NCBI GenBank assembly: GCA_022563075.1
Contig: JADFOC010000003.1
Span: 1-20,364, forward strand
Direction: 5' to 3'
DNA length: 20,364 nucleotides
From: Pseudomonadota bacterium
GTDB lineage: Bacteria; Pseudomonadota; Gammaproteobacteria; Pseudomonadales; Pseudohongiellaceae
Position numbers and translations under genes: made by a program. This document shows, in pieces, positions 7,240 through 15,260 of the stretch. The notes beneath the pieces are model-generated. The model saw only the letters and a list, made by a program, of their open reading frames with translations, had not been told where the DNA came from and made no database searches. Positions within the stretch are counted from its first letter, which is position 1. Every line of letters starts with the position of its first letter.

Positions 7240-7903
7240 AGTGGTGAGCGCGCATATTCGGCATTTCGAGCAGCGTTATCATAGAGCTCCAGGATCGGTG
7301 AGACTGCTTGCAGTTAGCAAGAAACACTCTGCTGAACAGATTCGTCTAGCCAGCGTTGCCGGCATCGAAGACTTTGGAGAAAACTATCTACAGGAGGCAA
7401 CTGAAAAAATTGCATTGTTGGATGATCTTGATCTGAACTGGCACTTTATCGGCCCGATCCAGGCTAACAAGACTCGAGGTATCGCGGAACACTTTGACTG
7501 GGTTCACAGCGTTGCTAGAGAAAAAATTGCCAGGCGATTGAGTGAACAGCGCCTTGATTCGAAAGCTCCCCTCAACGTCTGTGTGCAGGTAAATCTGTCA
7601 AGTCAAGCAGGCAAGTCTGGCACTACTCTAGAGCAAGCTCGCGCCCTGTGTGAATGCATTGACCTGCTTCCCAATCTGAACTTGCGAGGCTTAATGGCCA
7701 TTCCGGCACCTCTGCCCGATCTCGAATCCCAACGAACTTGCTTTCGTCAACTTGCCAACGAGTTTGAAAGATTGGCCAAGCAGTTCCCGGCGATGGATAC
7801 TCTGTCCATGGGTATGAGTGACGATTTTGAGGCTGCAATAGCAGAAGGCTCTACCCTGGTTCGAATCGGCACCGCTGTATTTGGCGCGCGAATCGGCCAG
7901 TAG
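7214..7903 (+). CDS. yggS: PLP-binding protein YggS/PROSC (PLP homeostasis)
   Basis: A 229-residue cytosolic protein of the YggS/PROSC/PipY family that binds pyridoxal 5'-phosphate and helps control its level and amino acid pools. LLAVSKKHS at residues 31-39 places the PLP lysine at K36, the same number as in E. coli YggS, which supports the GTG start at 7214. Other conserved blocks are FGENYLQEA, WHFIGPIQANKTR and the phosphate-binding SMGMSDDFEAAI with LVRIGTAVFG near the end. It heads the long + strand run; proC follows after 219 bp. The yggS-proC-yggT-yggU order is widely conserved. Confidence 0.96.
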   Translation: MTSIAEKIEVVSAHIRHFEQRYHRAPGSVRLLAVSKKHSAEQIRLASVAGIEDFGENYLQEATEKIALLDDLDLNWHFIGPIQANKTRGIAEHFDWVHSVAREKIARRLSEQRLDSKAPLNVCVQVNLSSQAGKSGTTLEQARALCECIDLLPNLNLRGLMAIPAPLPDLESQRTCFRQLANEFERLAKQFPAMDTLSMGMSDDFEAAIAEGSTLVRIGTAVFGARIGQ

Positions 7904-8113
7904 CAACTCGATGCTGTTTAAGTTGCCCGAATCGGGTCTGCAAGTGTTTAGCTACATGGCCTGCCTTGCAGGAGTTCATCACTGCTCAATGTAGCATTGC
8001 AGCAAATTAGCCTGCATCCTGGTACCGAAACAAATTGTCCTGCGCTTTAGTAAATACGATAGAATAACTGGCTGGTACAATGGCCTCAGAGAACTGCCGC
8101 ACAGAAATGCCAC

Positions 8114-8125
8114 GGAGACGTTTTG
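8114..8125 (+). promoter_or_regulatory. Ribosome binding site fixing a TTG start for proC
   Basis: GGAG at 8114-8117 lies 5 nt before TTG 8123-8125. No in-frame ATG or GTG is near, and the encoded N-terminus leads straight into the Rossmann strand IGFIGAGNM, so the TTG start is well supported. Confidence 0.65.
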
Positions 8126-8947
8126 GAAAGCAATAGTATTGGCTTCATCGGCGCCGGAAATATGGCCAATAGCCTGATTCAAGGACTGCTGGCAAAAACG
8201 GTGAGCCCGGATTTAATCTGGGCTTCTGATATCGATGAGCGCAAGCTGCAGCAGTTAGCGGATGAATGCGGAATTAATACGGCATCGAGCCAGCAAGTGG
8301 CTGAATCTGTCGATGTTATCGTACTGGCAGTCAAACCGCAGAGTATGGAAGATGCCTGTCAGCAACTTGTGACTACTCTGGCAGAGCGATCTCCTCTAAT
8401 CGTTTCAATCGCAGCAGGAATTACTGTTACTCGGCTTCAACACTGGTTAGGCAGTGATACCGCGATAGTGCGTTGCATGCCAAACACCCCGGCGCTGATT
8501 GGCAAAGGCGCCAGTGGGTTATTTGCAAATAATTTCGTGAGTGACTCTCAGAAACAATTAGCTGAACAGATAATGGCAACCGTGGGCCTCAGCCTGTGGG
8601 TCGACTCTGAATCGGATATTGATATTGTAACGGCATTATCAGGGAGTGGTCCGGCCTACTTCTTTCTGTTTATGGAAGCGATGCAAGATGCGGCGAAAAA
8701 AATGGGTCTTAGTGAAGAGTTAGCTCGGAAGCTTACCTATCAGACTGCCGCTGGCGCAGCCGAGCTGGCAATGCGTAGCGAAGATAACACCGACGAATTG
8801 CGTCGCAAGGTTACTTCACCAGGAGGCACTACCGAACGGGCTATTAATAAGTTCGAAACGGGTGGACTAAGAGAATTAGTTGCCAGTGCCTTGCAGGCCG
8901 CTCGTGATAGATCCATCGAACTTTCCGATGAGTTCGGCAATAAATAG
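8123..8947 (+). CDS. proC: Pyrroline-5-carboxylate reductase
   Basis: A 274-residue NAD(P)H-dependent enzyme that reduces 1-pyrroline-5-carboxylate to L-proline, the last step of proline synthesis in the cytosol. The Rossmann fingerprint IGFIGAGNM is at residues 6-14, VLAVKPQ at 67-73, VRCMPNTPA at 116-124, ALSGSGPAYFF at 171-181 and the family signature TSPGGTTERAI at 231-241. Length is normal. It uses a rare TTG start with a good GGAG, which suggests modest translation. It is followed 51 bp later by yggT. Confidence 0.97.
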   Translation: MESNSIGFIGAGNMANSLIQGLLAKTVSPDLIWASDIDERKLQQLADECGINTASSQQVAESVDVIVLAVKPQSMEDACQQLVTTLAERSPLIVSIAAGITVTRLQHWLGSDTAIVRCMPNTPALIGKGASGLFANNFVSDSQKQLAEQIMATVGLSLWVDSESDIDIVTALSGSGPAYFFLFMEAMQDAAKKMGLSEELARKLTYQTAAGAAELAMRSEDNTDELRRKVTSPGGTTERAINKFETGGLRELVASALQAARDRSIELSDEFGNK

Positions 8948-8998
8948 GAATTCAATACCACAACGACTCTTGAAAAATAGAGATAATGAGATTTAAGT

Positions 8999-9598
8999 AT
9001 GGGTGTTTTAAGTAGTTCTGCGACTTTGGTTTTCAACACGCTGGCAGGCATTTATCTATTAGCTATCTTGCTTCGGTTTCTATTGCAAGTCGCCAAGGCC
9101 GATTTTTATAACCCTGTTTCTCAAGGGGTTGTAAGAATTACAGATCCAGTTATTCGAATTTTGAGGAGATTCATTCCTGGGTACAAAGGCATCGATTTTT
9201 CCTGTCTGCTGCTTGCGTTGATAGTGGAAGCCATCGCTATATGTGTGCTCCTTCTTTTAGGTGGCTTTGCTATTCCCGGCCCGGGTTACATCATCACCTG
9301 GTCATTCGTTGGTGTTTTGTTCTTCATCATTAACATCTATTACTATGCAATTATAGGTTCCATCATCATGTCTTTTGTCATGATGTTTTCTGGCAGTATG
9401 AACCCTCATCCAATCCTGAAACTTATTTGGCAGCTCACAGAACCAGTAATGGCACCTGTAAGGAAGATTATCCCACCGATGGGTGGCCTGGACTTTTCCC
9501 CAATTTTTATTTTTATCGCCATCCAATTGATTCGAAATGCACTTATAACTACTTTTGGGATTACGGGTCGAATCGCCGCTGTAATAATAGGTGTTTGA
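8999..9598 (+). CDS. yggT: YggT family integral membrane protein
   Basis: A 199-residue inner-membrane protein built from two repeats of the YggT domain, roughly residues 8-85 and 105-185. Each repeat has a hydrophobic segment, then a loop with TDPVIRILRRFIPGYKGIDF or TEPVMAPVRKIIPPMGGLDF, then another hydrophobic segment. The doubled P-x-RK-IPP-GGxD-type loop is the family hallmark. YggT relatives have been linked to osmotic tolerance and, in plastids (CCB3/YCF19 types), to thylakoid protein assembly; the bacterial role is not settled. Its TGA stop is 1 nt before the yggU start. Confidence 0.93.
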   Translation: MGVLSSSATLVFNTLAGIYLLAILLRFLLQVAKADFYNPVSQGVVRITDPVIRILRRFIPGYKGIDFSCLLLALIVEAIAICVLLLLGGFAIPGPGYIITWSFVGVLFFIINIYYYAIIGSIIMSFVMMFSGSMNPHPILKLIWQLTEPVMAPVRKIIPPMGGLDFSPIFIFIAIQLIRNALITTFGITGRIAAVIIGV

Positions 9599-9602
9599 TG
9601 TG
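9589..9602 (+). promoter_or_regulatory. Ribosome binding site deciding the yggU start
   Basis: AGGTG at 9589-9593, inside the end of yggT, lies 6 nt before GTG 9600-9602. The in-frame GTG at 9591 is part of this site and has no purine-rich sequence of its own upstream, so 9600 is preferred. Confidence 0.45.
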
Positions 9603-9908
9603 CACTATTGGTGGGATGCTGGTGATTTGTATTTGAATTGTAGAATCCAATCGAAGTCCAATGAGGACAAAGTTGTGGGAACGGTTGGAAATTATTTGAA
9701 AATTCGGCTGACTGCCGCACCGATCGACGGCAAAGCCAATAAACATTTAGTCAAGTATTTGTCCAAACAGTTTAAAGTGAAGCAGAGTGCTATTACTATT
9801 GTGAGTGGTCATTCCAGCCGACAGAAAAGATTGCGCATCGAAAAACCAAATACACTTCCAGAAACTATTAATATTGAGCAAGTCCAAAGCCGCCAAAGCG
9901 TTAAATGA
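9600..9908 (+). CDS. yggU: DUF167 family protein YggU
   Basis: A protein of about 102 residues of the UPF0235/DUF167 family. The pattern [16 protein letters not shown], then [19 protein letters not shown], then [13 protein letters not shown] matches YggU, whose conserved core is the A-P-x-D-G-x-A-N motif. Function is unknown despite a solved fold in homologues. GTG 9600 is chosen over GTG 9591 because of the AGGTG spacing. The C-terminal tail of about 20 residues after the KRLRI motif is polar and probably disordered. The stop overlaps the metX ATG as ATGA (9905-9908), showing translational coupling. Confidence 0.9.
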   Translation: MHYWWDAGDLYLNCRIQSKSNEDKVVGTVGNYLKIRLTAAPIDGKANKHLVKYLSKQFKVKQSAITIVSGHSSRQKRLRIEKPNTLPETINIEQVQSRQSVK

Positions 9909-11119
9909 CTCTCACAACAATGTCTGATTCATTCCCAACAGATTCCGTTGGCCTGGTGAAGCCCCAGGTACACCATTTTGACGAGCCGCTTACTCTCAGA
10001 AGCGGCAAGGTACTACCTGCCTATGATTTAGTGGTAGAAACTTACGGAACTCTAAATGAAGAGAAGACAAACGCGGTTCTAGTGTGCCATGCCCTAAGCG
10101 GAGATCATCACGCCGCCGGCTACCACAATCTGGATGATAAAAAACCAGGCTGGTGGGATAACTGCATCGGCCCGGGAAAGGCGATCGATACCAATCTGTA
10201 TCATGTCGTATCCTTGAATAACCTCGGGGGCTGTGCCGGCAGTACCGGACCTGCCTCAATCAATCCAGAGACTGGCAAGTACTATGGCCCGGATTTCCCG
10301 GTGATTACTGTTAGAGATTGGGTCAATAGCCAGGCAAAATTAATGGATCGTCTGGGCATACATAAATGGGCGGCGGTAATTGGCGGCAGCCTGGGTGGCA
10401 TGCAGGTTCTACGTTGGGCGATAAGCTATCCAGAGCGACTCGGGCATGCAATCTCGATCGCTGTCGCGCCGAAGTTATCGGCGCAAAACATCGCATTTAA
10501 TGAAGTCGCCCGCCACTCCATCATCAGCGATCCCAATTTTCACAATGGTCGATATCTTGAATATGACACCTATCCTAAGCAGGGTTTAATGCTGGCCCGA
10601 ATGGTTGGACATATTACCTATTTATCCGATAGCGCGATGCGAGCGAAATTCGGCAAGACCGTGATGGATTTTCAAACCGCAGGCGATAATTTTGGGAGAG
10701 ATCTGCGCACAGGCAAACTCAGTTTTGGTTTCAATGTTGATTTTCAGGTAGAAAGTTATCTACATTACCAGGGTGAGCGCTTTTCCGAAAATTTCGATGC
10801 GAATACTTATCTGTTAATGACCAAGGCACTGGATTATTTTGATCCCTCGGTTGATTTTGAGGGCGATCTGAGTCGGGCATTTGCGAATAGCAGTTGTAAA
10901 TTCATGCTGGTTTCTTTCAGCACAGATTGGCGTTTTCCCCCAGAACGATCGAGAGAAATTGTGCGCGATTTATTGAGAGCAGGAAAGGAAGTGACTTACC
11001 TGGAGATCGAAGCTGATCAAGGTCATGATGCCTTTCTACTGCCAATTCCTCGCTATGTAAAAGCATTTTCAAAGTATTTGCAAAGAGTCCACGAGGAGCT
11101 TGTTAACCATGCGTCCTGA
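9905..11119 (+). CDS. metX: Homoserine O-acyltransferase MetX
   Basis: A 404-residue alpha/beta hydrolase-fold enzyme that acylates homoserine in the methionine pathway. The nucleophile is S162 in GGSLGGMQ (160-167), with D341 in STDWRFPP and H374 in QGHDAFLLP completing the triad. [12 protein letters not shown] (62-73) and [13 protein letters not shown] (104-116) form the active-site loops. Homologues in Pseudomonas use succinyl-CoA and others acetyl-CoA; I cannot settle which from sequence. An in-frame ATG at 9920 ([12 protein letters not shown]) aligns better with family N-termini and is an alternative start. metW overlaps its end, the conserved metXW pair. Confidence 0.96.
   Translation: MTLTTMSDSFPTDSVGLVKPQVHHFDEPLTLRSGKVLPAYDLVVETYGTLNEEKTNAVLVCHALSGDHHAAGYHNLDDKKPGWWDNCIGPGKAIDTNLYHVVSLNNLGGCAGSTGPASINPETGKYYGPDFPVITVRDWVNSQAKLMDRLGIHKWAAVIGGSLGGMQVLRWAISYPERLGHAISIAVAPKLSAQNIAFNEVARHSIISDPNFHNGRYLEYDTYPKQGLMLARMVGHITYLSDSAMRAKFGKTVMDFQTAGDNFGRDLRTGKLSFGFNVDFQVESYLHYQGERFSENFDANTYLLMTKALDYFDPSVDFEGDLSRAFANSSCKFMLVSFSTDWRFPPERSREIVRDLLRAGKEVTYLEIEADQGHDAFLLPIPRYVKAFSKYLQRVHEELVNHAS
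11093..11111 (+). promoter_or_regulatory. Ribosome binding site deciding the metW start
   Basis: GAGGAG (11093-11098) in the end of metX lies 10 nt before ATG 11109. This favours ATG 11109 over the in-frame TTG at 11100, and the resulting [12 protein letters not shown] matches MetW N-termini. Confidence 0.6.
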
Positions 11120-11705
11120 CTGGGAAATTATTCAACAATGGATAGAACCGAACAGCCGAGTTCTCGATCTGGGTTGTGGTGATGGCAGTCTACTGCATTT
11201 TCTGAAGACAACCAAAAATATTCACGAGATAGGATTGGAAATTGACGACAATAATATTCTGCAGTGCATTGAGAACGGCGTTAATGTGATCGAGCAAAAT
11301 CTAGATCGAAGTTTATCCAACTTCCAATCCAACAGTTTCGATACCGTATTGCTAACACAGACGTTGCAAGCATTGAGCAAACCTGATGTATTGATCGATG
11401 AAATGCTTCGCATTGGGAAAAACGGGATTGTCACATTTCCAAATTTTGGGAATTGGAAGAGTCGTCTCTATTTGTTAAACAAGGGACGCATGCCTGTTTC
11501 CAAGTTTATGCCGCATGCATGGTATAACACTCCCAACATTCATTTCTGTACGGTGAAAGATTTTGATGCACTCTGTGTAGAGAAGAACATCAAGGTATTA
11601 ACCAGAACTGTTGTTGATTCACAACATCGGAGCAGCTGGTATATGAAAATCTGGCCAAACCTCTTGGGGGAAATCGCTGTCTACCATATCAGCAAGTATC
11701 AGTAG
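11109..11705 (+). CDS. metW: MetW, SAM-dependent methyltransferase-like partner of MetX
   Basis: A protein of about 198 residues with a class I methyltransferase fold. [13 protein letters not shown] is the SAM-binding motif I, followed by EIGLEID and NQ-type motif [28 protein letters not shown] and [19 protein letters not shown] are specific MetW signatures. MetW accompanies MetX in methionine synthesis in many Proteobacteria and is needed for full homoserine acyltransferase activity in some. It overlaps metX by 11 nt, so translation is coupled. rdgB follows after 27 bp. Confidence 0.95.
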   Translation: MRPDWEIIQQWIEPNSRVLDLGCGDGSLLHFLKTTKNIHEIGLEIDDNNILQCIENGVNVIEQNLDRSLSNFQSNSFDTVLLTQTLQALSKPDVLIDEMLRIGKNGIVTFPNFGNWKSRLYLLNKGRMPVSKFMPHAWYNTPNIHFCTVKDFDALCVEKNIKVLTRTVVDSQHRSSWYMKIWPNLLGEIAVYHISKYQ

Positions 11706-11732
11706 CACCAGCGGTATCGAGGCACAGACACC

Positions 11733-12335
11733 ATGCAGAGAATCGTATTAGCCAGTGGCAATGATGGCAAACTCAAAGAACTCCGACAAATTCTGGCAAA
11801 AAAAGATGTGACGCTGATAGCCCAAGCAGAGTTCGCCGTGAGTGAAGTGGCGGAGACCGGCCTCAGTTTCGTCGAGAATGCACTCATCAAGGCAAGACAT
11901 GCCTGCAGGGAAACTGGGCTACCTGCCATCGCCGATGATTCTGGAATTGAAGTGGATGCGCTACACGGAGAACCCGGTATTTACTCTGCCCGCTATGCCG
12001 GTATTGATGGCCCGGCGGCGGATACAGCAAACAATGCAAAATTGCTGGCAGAATTAGAACAGGTAGCGGAACAAGATCGCACCGCCCGTTTTCAGTGCGT
12101 CGTTGTTTTTCTACAACATCATGAGGATCCTATGCCTCTGATCTGCCAAGGCACATGGGAAGGACGCATTCTCTTTTCAGAATCAGGCGACAATGGGTTT
12201 GGCTATGACCCACTGTTCTATGTACCAACTCATGATTGTGCTTCAGCCGAACTAGACCCTGACATCAAAAATTCTCTGAGTCATAGAGGTCAAGCCTTGA
12301 GGAAATTAGCCCTGCTATTCCGAGCATGCTCTTGA
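11733..12335 (+). CDS. rdgB: dITP/XTP pyrophosphatase RdgB
   Basis: A 200-residue HAM1/ITPase-family enzyme that hydrolyses dITP, ITP and XTP to monophosphates, keeping deaminated purines out of DNA and RNA. Substrate-binding VLASGNDGKLKEL is at residues 5-17, the catalytic ADDSGIEVDAL at 67-77 (D69), GIYSARYAG at 82-90, GFGYDPLFYVP at 155-165 and SLSHRGQAL at 181-189. All match the family, with normal length. It belongs to the metXW run. Unlike in Pseudomonas, hemW is separated from it by 222 bp of structured non-coding DNA. Confidence 0.97.
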   Translation: MQRIVLASGNDGKLKELRQILAKKDVTLIAQAEFAVSEVAETGLSFVENALIKARHACRETGLPAIADDSGIEVDALHGEPGIYSARYAGIDGPAADTANNAKLLAELEQVAEQDRTARFQCVVVFLQHHEDPMPLICQGTWEGRILFSESGDNGFGYDPLFYVPTHDCASAELDPDIKNSLSHRGQALRKLALLFRACS

Positions 12336-12348
12336 AATTCATAGTCAA

Positions 12349-12527
12349 ACACTTGTGCCCCTGAGGATTGAAGTGTAATTATCAACGTCACAAGTTGCTC
12401 ACGGAATCTGGTATTCAATCATCGGAAAATCTGGTGTTGCGTGTTACCGCAACCCCTAAGCTATAGGACAACATGGGCTTGGCGTAAACCAAGATAAACT
12501 GCTTAGGCAGAATTACTATTCTAAGCA
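12349..12527. other. Hairpin-rich non-coding spacer between rdgB and hemW
   Basis: The 222-bp gap carries several inverted repeats: ACACTT/AAGTGT (12349-12354, 12371-12376); GTTGCG/CGCAAC (12436-12441, 12448-12453), extended outward to GG/CC after one mismatch; CTTGG/CCAAG (12478-12482, 12489-12493); and TGCTTAG/CTAAGCA (12500-12506, 12521-12527). No open frame of note, no T-run terminator and no riboswitch consensus was recognised. It could be an mRNA leader, a small RNA or decaying sequence. Confidence 0.4.
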
Positions 12528-12557
12528 ATCCTCTCATGCAATACACAGGCTAATGCA

Positions 12558-13697
12558 ATGCTGGAACTGCCACCTCTAAGCCTCTACATCCACATTCCAT
12601 GGTGTGTCAGAAAATGTCCTTATTGCGACTTTAATTCGCATGAGGCGCCAGGCAGCATTCCAGAAGCAGAATACATAAAAGCTTTAGGCGAGGATTTTGA
12701 ACATGAGATAGCTCGCTGCGATAACCGAGAAATTCAATCAATCTTTATTGGTGGCGGCACGCCCAGTCTATTCAGTGCCGCTGCAATTGAACAATTACTG
12801 AATCACATTCAGCAACACTCTACGCTCTCGCGGCAGGTTGAAATCACGCTAGAGGCCAATCCGGGTTCGGCCGATTCAGCTAATTTCAAAGCCTATCGAA
12901 AGGCAGGAATAAATCGATTGTCACTTGGTATCCAGAGTTTTGATGAAGAACATTTGGAAAAAATAGGTAGAGTTCATGACAGTACACAGGCAAGAGAGTC
13001 TATTGAGATTGCGAGGCTAGCTGGTTTTGAAAATTTTAACCTGGATTTAATGCATGGGTTAGAGGGGCAGAGTACGCAACAGGCGCTCGATGATCTGAGT
13101 ACCGCCATAGAATTTGGCCCTACCCATATCTCCTGGTATCAACTAACCATCGAACCGAATACGGTTTTCTATCGGCGCCCTCCTGAGCTACCTGCGGAGA
13201 CCATCATCGACGAGATGCAAAAGCGAGGCCACCGGTTATTGACTGAAAGTGGCTATGGCCGCTATGAGGTATCTGCCTTTGCGACACCTGGCAATCAATC
13301 TCGCCACAATCTCAACTACTGGCAATACGGTGACTATCTTGGAATCGGTGCAGGTGCCCATGGCAAGATTACCGATCCGTTGAGAAATACCATAGTTCGG
13401 GTAAGAAAACTGAAGCAACCAAATCACTATTTACGCAGTAACCTAAACCGGGATGCCGAGATAAATGAAATAGCCATCGAAGACCGTCCACTCGAGTTTC
13501 TATTGAATGCGCTGCGGATAAAAAAAGGATTCCCCATAACAGCGTTTGAAAGCCGAACGGGCGTCCCTTTTAGCAATATTGAAAAAAAGGTAGAATGTCT
13601 GGTCTCGAGAGAACTATTGTGCTGGAACAGTGACTGGATTACGACAACCGATAAGGGTTACCAACTACTAAATAGCCTGTTGGAGGAATTTCTCTAA
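12558..13697 (+). CDS. hemW: HemW, radical SAM heme chaperone
   Basis: A 379-residue protein of the HemN-like radical SAM family, often annotated as oxygen-independent coproporphyrinogen III oxidase but shown in other bacteria to be a heme-binding chaperone. The cluster motif C-x3-C-x2-C is C16, C20, C23 in HIPWCVRKCPYCDFNSH. SIFIGGGTPSLF, EANPGS, RLSLGIQSFD, NLDLMHGLEGQ and SWYQLTIEPNTVF follow in the expected order. HemW lacks the extra N-terminal cysteine context of true HemN, and the length fits HemW. The gene follows a structured spacer, which may regulate it. Its end contains the ribosome binding site of the next gene. Confidence 0.95.
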   Translation: MLELPPLSLYIHIPWCVRKCPYCDFNSHEAPGSIPEAEYIKALGEDFEHEIARCDNREIQSIFIGGGTPSLFSAAAIEQLLNHIQQHSTLSRQVEITLEANPGSADSANFKAYRKAGINRLSLGIQSFDEEHLEKIGRVHDSTQARESIEIARLAGFENFNLDLMHGLEGQSTQQALDDLSTAIEFGPTHISWYQLTIEPNTVFYRRPPELPAETIIDEMQKRGHRLLTESGYGRYEVSAFATPGNQSRHNLNYWQYGDYLGIGAGAHGKITDPLRNTIVRVRKLKQPNHYLRSNLNRDAEINEIAIEDRPLEFLLNALRIKKGFPITAFESRTGVPFSNIEKKVECLVSRELLCWNSDWITTTDKGYQLLNSLLEEFL

Positions 13698-13701
13698 GAT
13701 G
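13682..13701 (+). promoter_or_regulatory. Ribosome binding site of the dehydratase gene, inside hemW
   Basis: GGAGGA at 13682-13687, within the last codons of hemW, lies 11 nt before ATG 13699. The stop of hemW and this ATG are separated by one base, implying coupled translation. Confidence 0.6.
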
Positions 13702-14052
13702 GAAAGTTTGTATCAGAAGCACTGCGAAACTTGCAAACTTGGCTCCCCAGTAGTAACTGAAGAGGAAGCACACAAACTGATGCTTAGTATTCCTGCCTGG
13801 AAACGACAGTTTGACGACGGAGTTGAAAAACTTATTCGCGAATTTTACTTTATCGAATTTAAGGACGCATTTGGTTTTACCTACAAGATCGCCACTCTCG
13901 CAAAGAGGGAAAATCATCATCCTTCGATCTTGACAGAATGGGGAAAAGTCACTGTATTGTGGTGGACTCACAGAATCAATGGATTACATGTCAATGACTT
14001 TATCATGGCCGCTAAGTCTGACATGATCGCCAAACTCTCCATCAAATCCTGA
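13699..14052 (+). CDS. phhB: Pterin-4a-carbinolamine dehydratase
   Basis: A 117-residue enzyme that dehydrates 4a-hydroxytetrahydropterin, recycling the cofactor of aromatic amino acid hydroxylases. The active-site block ENHHPSILTEWGKVTV (71-86; H73, H74) and the later THRINGLHVNDFIMA (90-104; H91) hold the conserved histidines. The N-terminus HCETCKLGSP with C9 and C12 is typical of the proteobacterial form. No phenylalanine hydroxylase (phhA) lies nearby, so the partner is elsewhere or the protein has another pterin role. It is translationally coupled to hemW, and argE follows after 28 bp. The symbol is by homology to Pseudomonas PhhB. Confidence 0.94.
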   Translation: MESLYQKHCETCKLGSPVVTEEEAHKLMLSIPAWKRQFDDGVEKLIREFYFIEFKDAFGFTYKIATLAKRENHHPSILTEWGKVTVLWWTHRINGLHVNDFIMAAKSDMIAKLSIKS

Positions 14053-14080
14053 AATATTTTAAATAGGCCAGTCAATATCA

Positions 14081-15250
14081 ATGCCCACCTCACCTACAAA
14101 TAAGTCCCCAGATTTGTTGACTCAGCTCGAAAATGTGATCAATTTGCCCAGCATCAGCTCCACCAATGCTGCCATTGATATGAGCAATAAGGCTGTAATT
14201 GATCACCTTGCGAATGAATTTGAGTCAATGGGTTTTGATTGTGAACTGATCCCCTGCGAACCGCCAAGCAGTGGCAAGATAAATCTGATTGCCACGCTCG
14301 GCTCCGGGCCGGGAGGCCTGGTCCTGGCCGGTCATACTGACACGGTTCCTGTAGATGAACATTTATGGTCCGTCGACCCATTCCACCTGACCCAACGTGA
14401 TGGCAAACTGTATGGCCTGGGTGTTACCGACATGAAGGGATTCTTTCCCATTGTAATGGAAGCCATAAAACCATTACTCGAAGCCGAATATAAGGAACCG
14501 CTCATCATTCTCGCCACCGCCGATGAAGAAACATCCATGCAGGGCGCCCGCACTATCGCCGAATTAGGTAGACCACGGGCGAGATCGGCAATTATTGGAG
14601 AACCAACGGGTCTTAAACCGGTTCGCACTCACAAAGGCATCATGATGGACTCCATTCGACTACTCGGCAAAAGCGGTCACTCCTCAGACCCATCTCTAGG
14701 CAACAATGCGCTCGATGCCATGCATGCAGTCATCGCCGATTTAATCCAATTTAGAAATGAAATGAAGCAGAGATACCAGAGTGCATTATTTTAAATTCCT
14801 TATCCAACCTTAAACCTGGGTAGTATTCACGGCGGTGATAATCCAAATCGAATCTGCGGCCAATGCAGTCTCGATTTCGATATTAGATTAGTGCCTGGTA
14901 TGCACATAGCAACGGTGCGCGCCGAAATTGTTCAGCGAGTGAAGGCGATTACAGATCCGCTGGGAATTCAGTTTGAGCTAGTGACTCTGTTTTCGGGTGT
15001 TCCGGCATTCTTCGCCGATGAGAATAGTTCGTTACTCAAGACGGCAGAACAACTGACAGGCCACGGCGGCATCAGTGTGGCATTCGGAACCGAGGGGCCG
15101 TTCCTGCAACAGCTGGGCATGGATACCATCATCCTGGGACCCGGCCATATCGACCAGGCACATCAACCCGATGAATACATGTCGCTAGACATGATTAAAC
15201 CCTGTATAGAGATATTGCGAAAACTAATCACACAACATTGTTTACATTAA
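14081..15250 (+). pseudogene. argE: Acetylornithine deacetylase, interrupted by an in-frame stop
   Basis: The frame encodes 389 codon positions of an M20-family metallopeptidase that deacetylates N-acetylornithine in arginine synthesis. Codon 238 is TAA (14792-14794); reading resumes in the same frame with IPYPTLNLGSIHGGDNPNR and runs to the normal C-terminus. Metal and catalytic residues are all present: H85 and D87 in AGHTDTVP, D117 in GVTDMKGFF, E149-E150 in ADEETS, E174 in IIGEPT, and H361 in QAHQPDEY. The stop falls in the dimerisation domain at a position that is variable among homologues. No other lesion is seen, so it is a very recent nonsense mutation, a sequence error, or read through. 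The 5' product alone (237 residues) lacks H361. argA begins 10 bp after the end. Confidence 0.87.
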
Positions 15251-15260
15251 GTAATCTACT

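Noticed and set aside
7960..7972. CCTGC-CTT-GCAGG hairpin after yggS as a terminator
   Set aside because: The stem is only 5 bp and no T-run follows.
8035..8065. Possible promoter TTGTCC-19-TAGAAT before proC
   Set aside because: The 19-bp spacer is long and both hexamers are imperfect. Not strong enough to list as a feature.
7979..8182. 67-codon minus-strand frame in the yggS-proC gap
   Set aside because: It overlaps the proC start, has no recognisable domain and no good ribosome binding site.
14891..15250. Separate gene starting at GTG 14891
   Set aside because: It is the C-terminal part of ArgE in the same frame as the upstream part, and the homology begins before this GTG, right after the TAA at 14792. 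It is not an independent gene.
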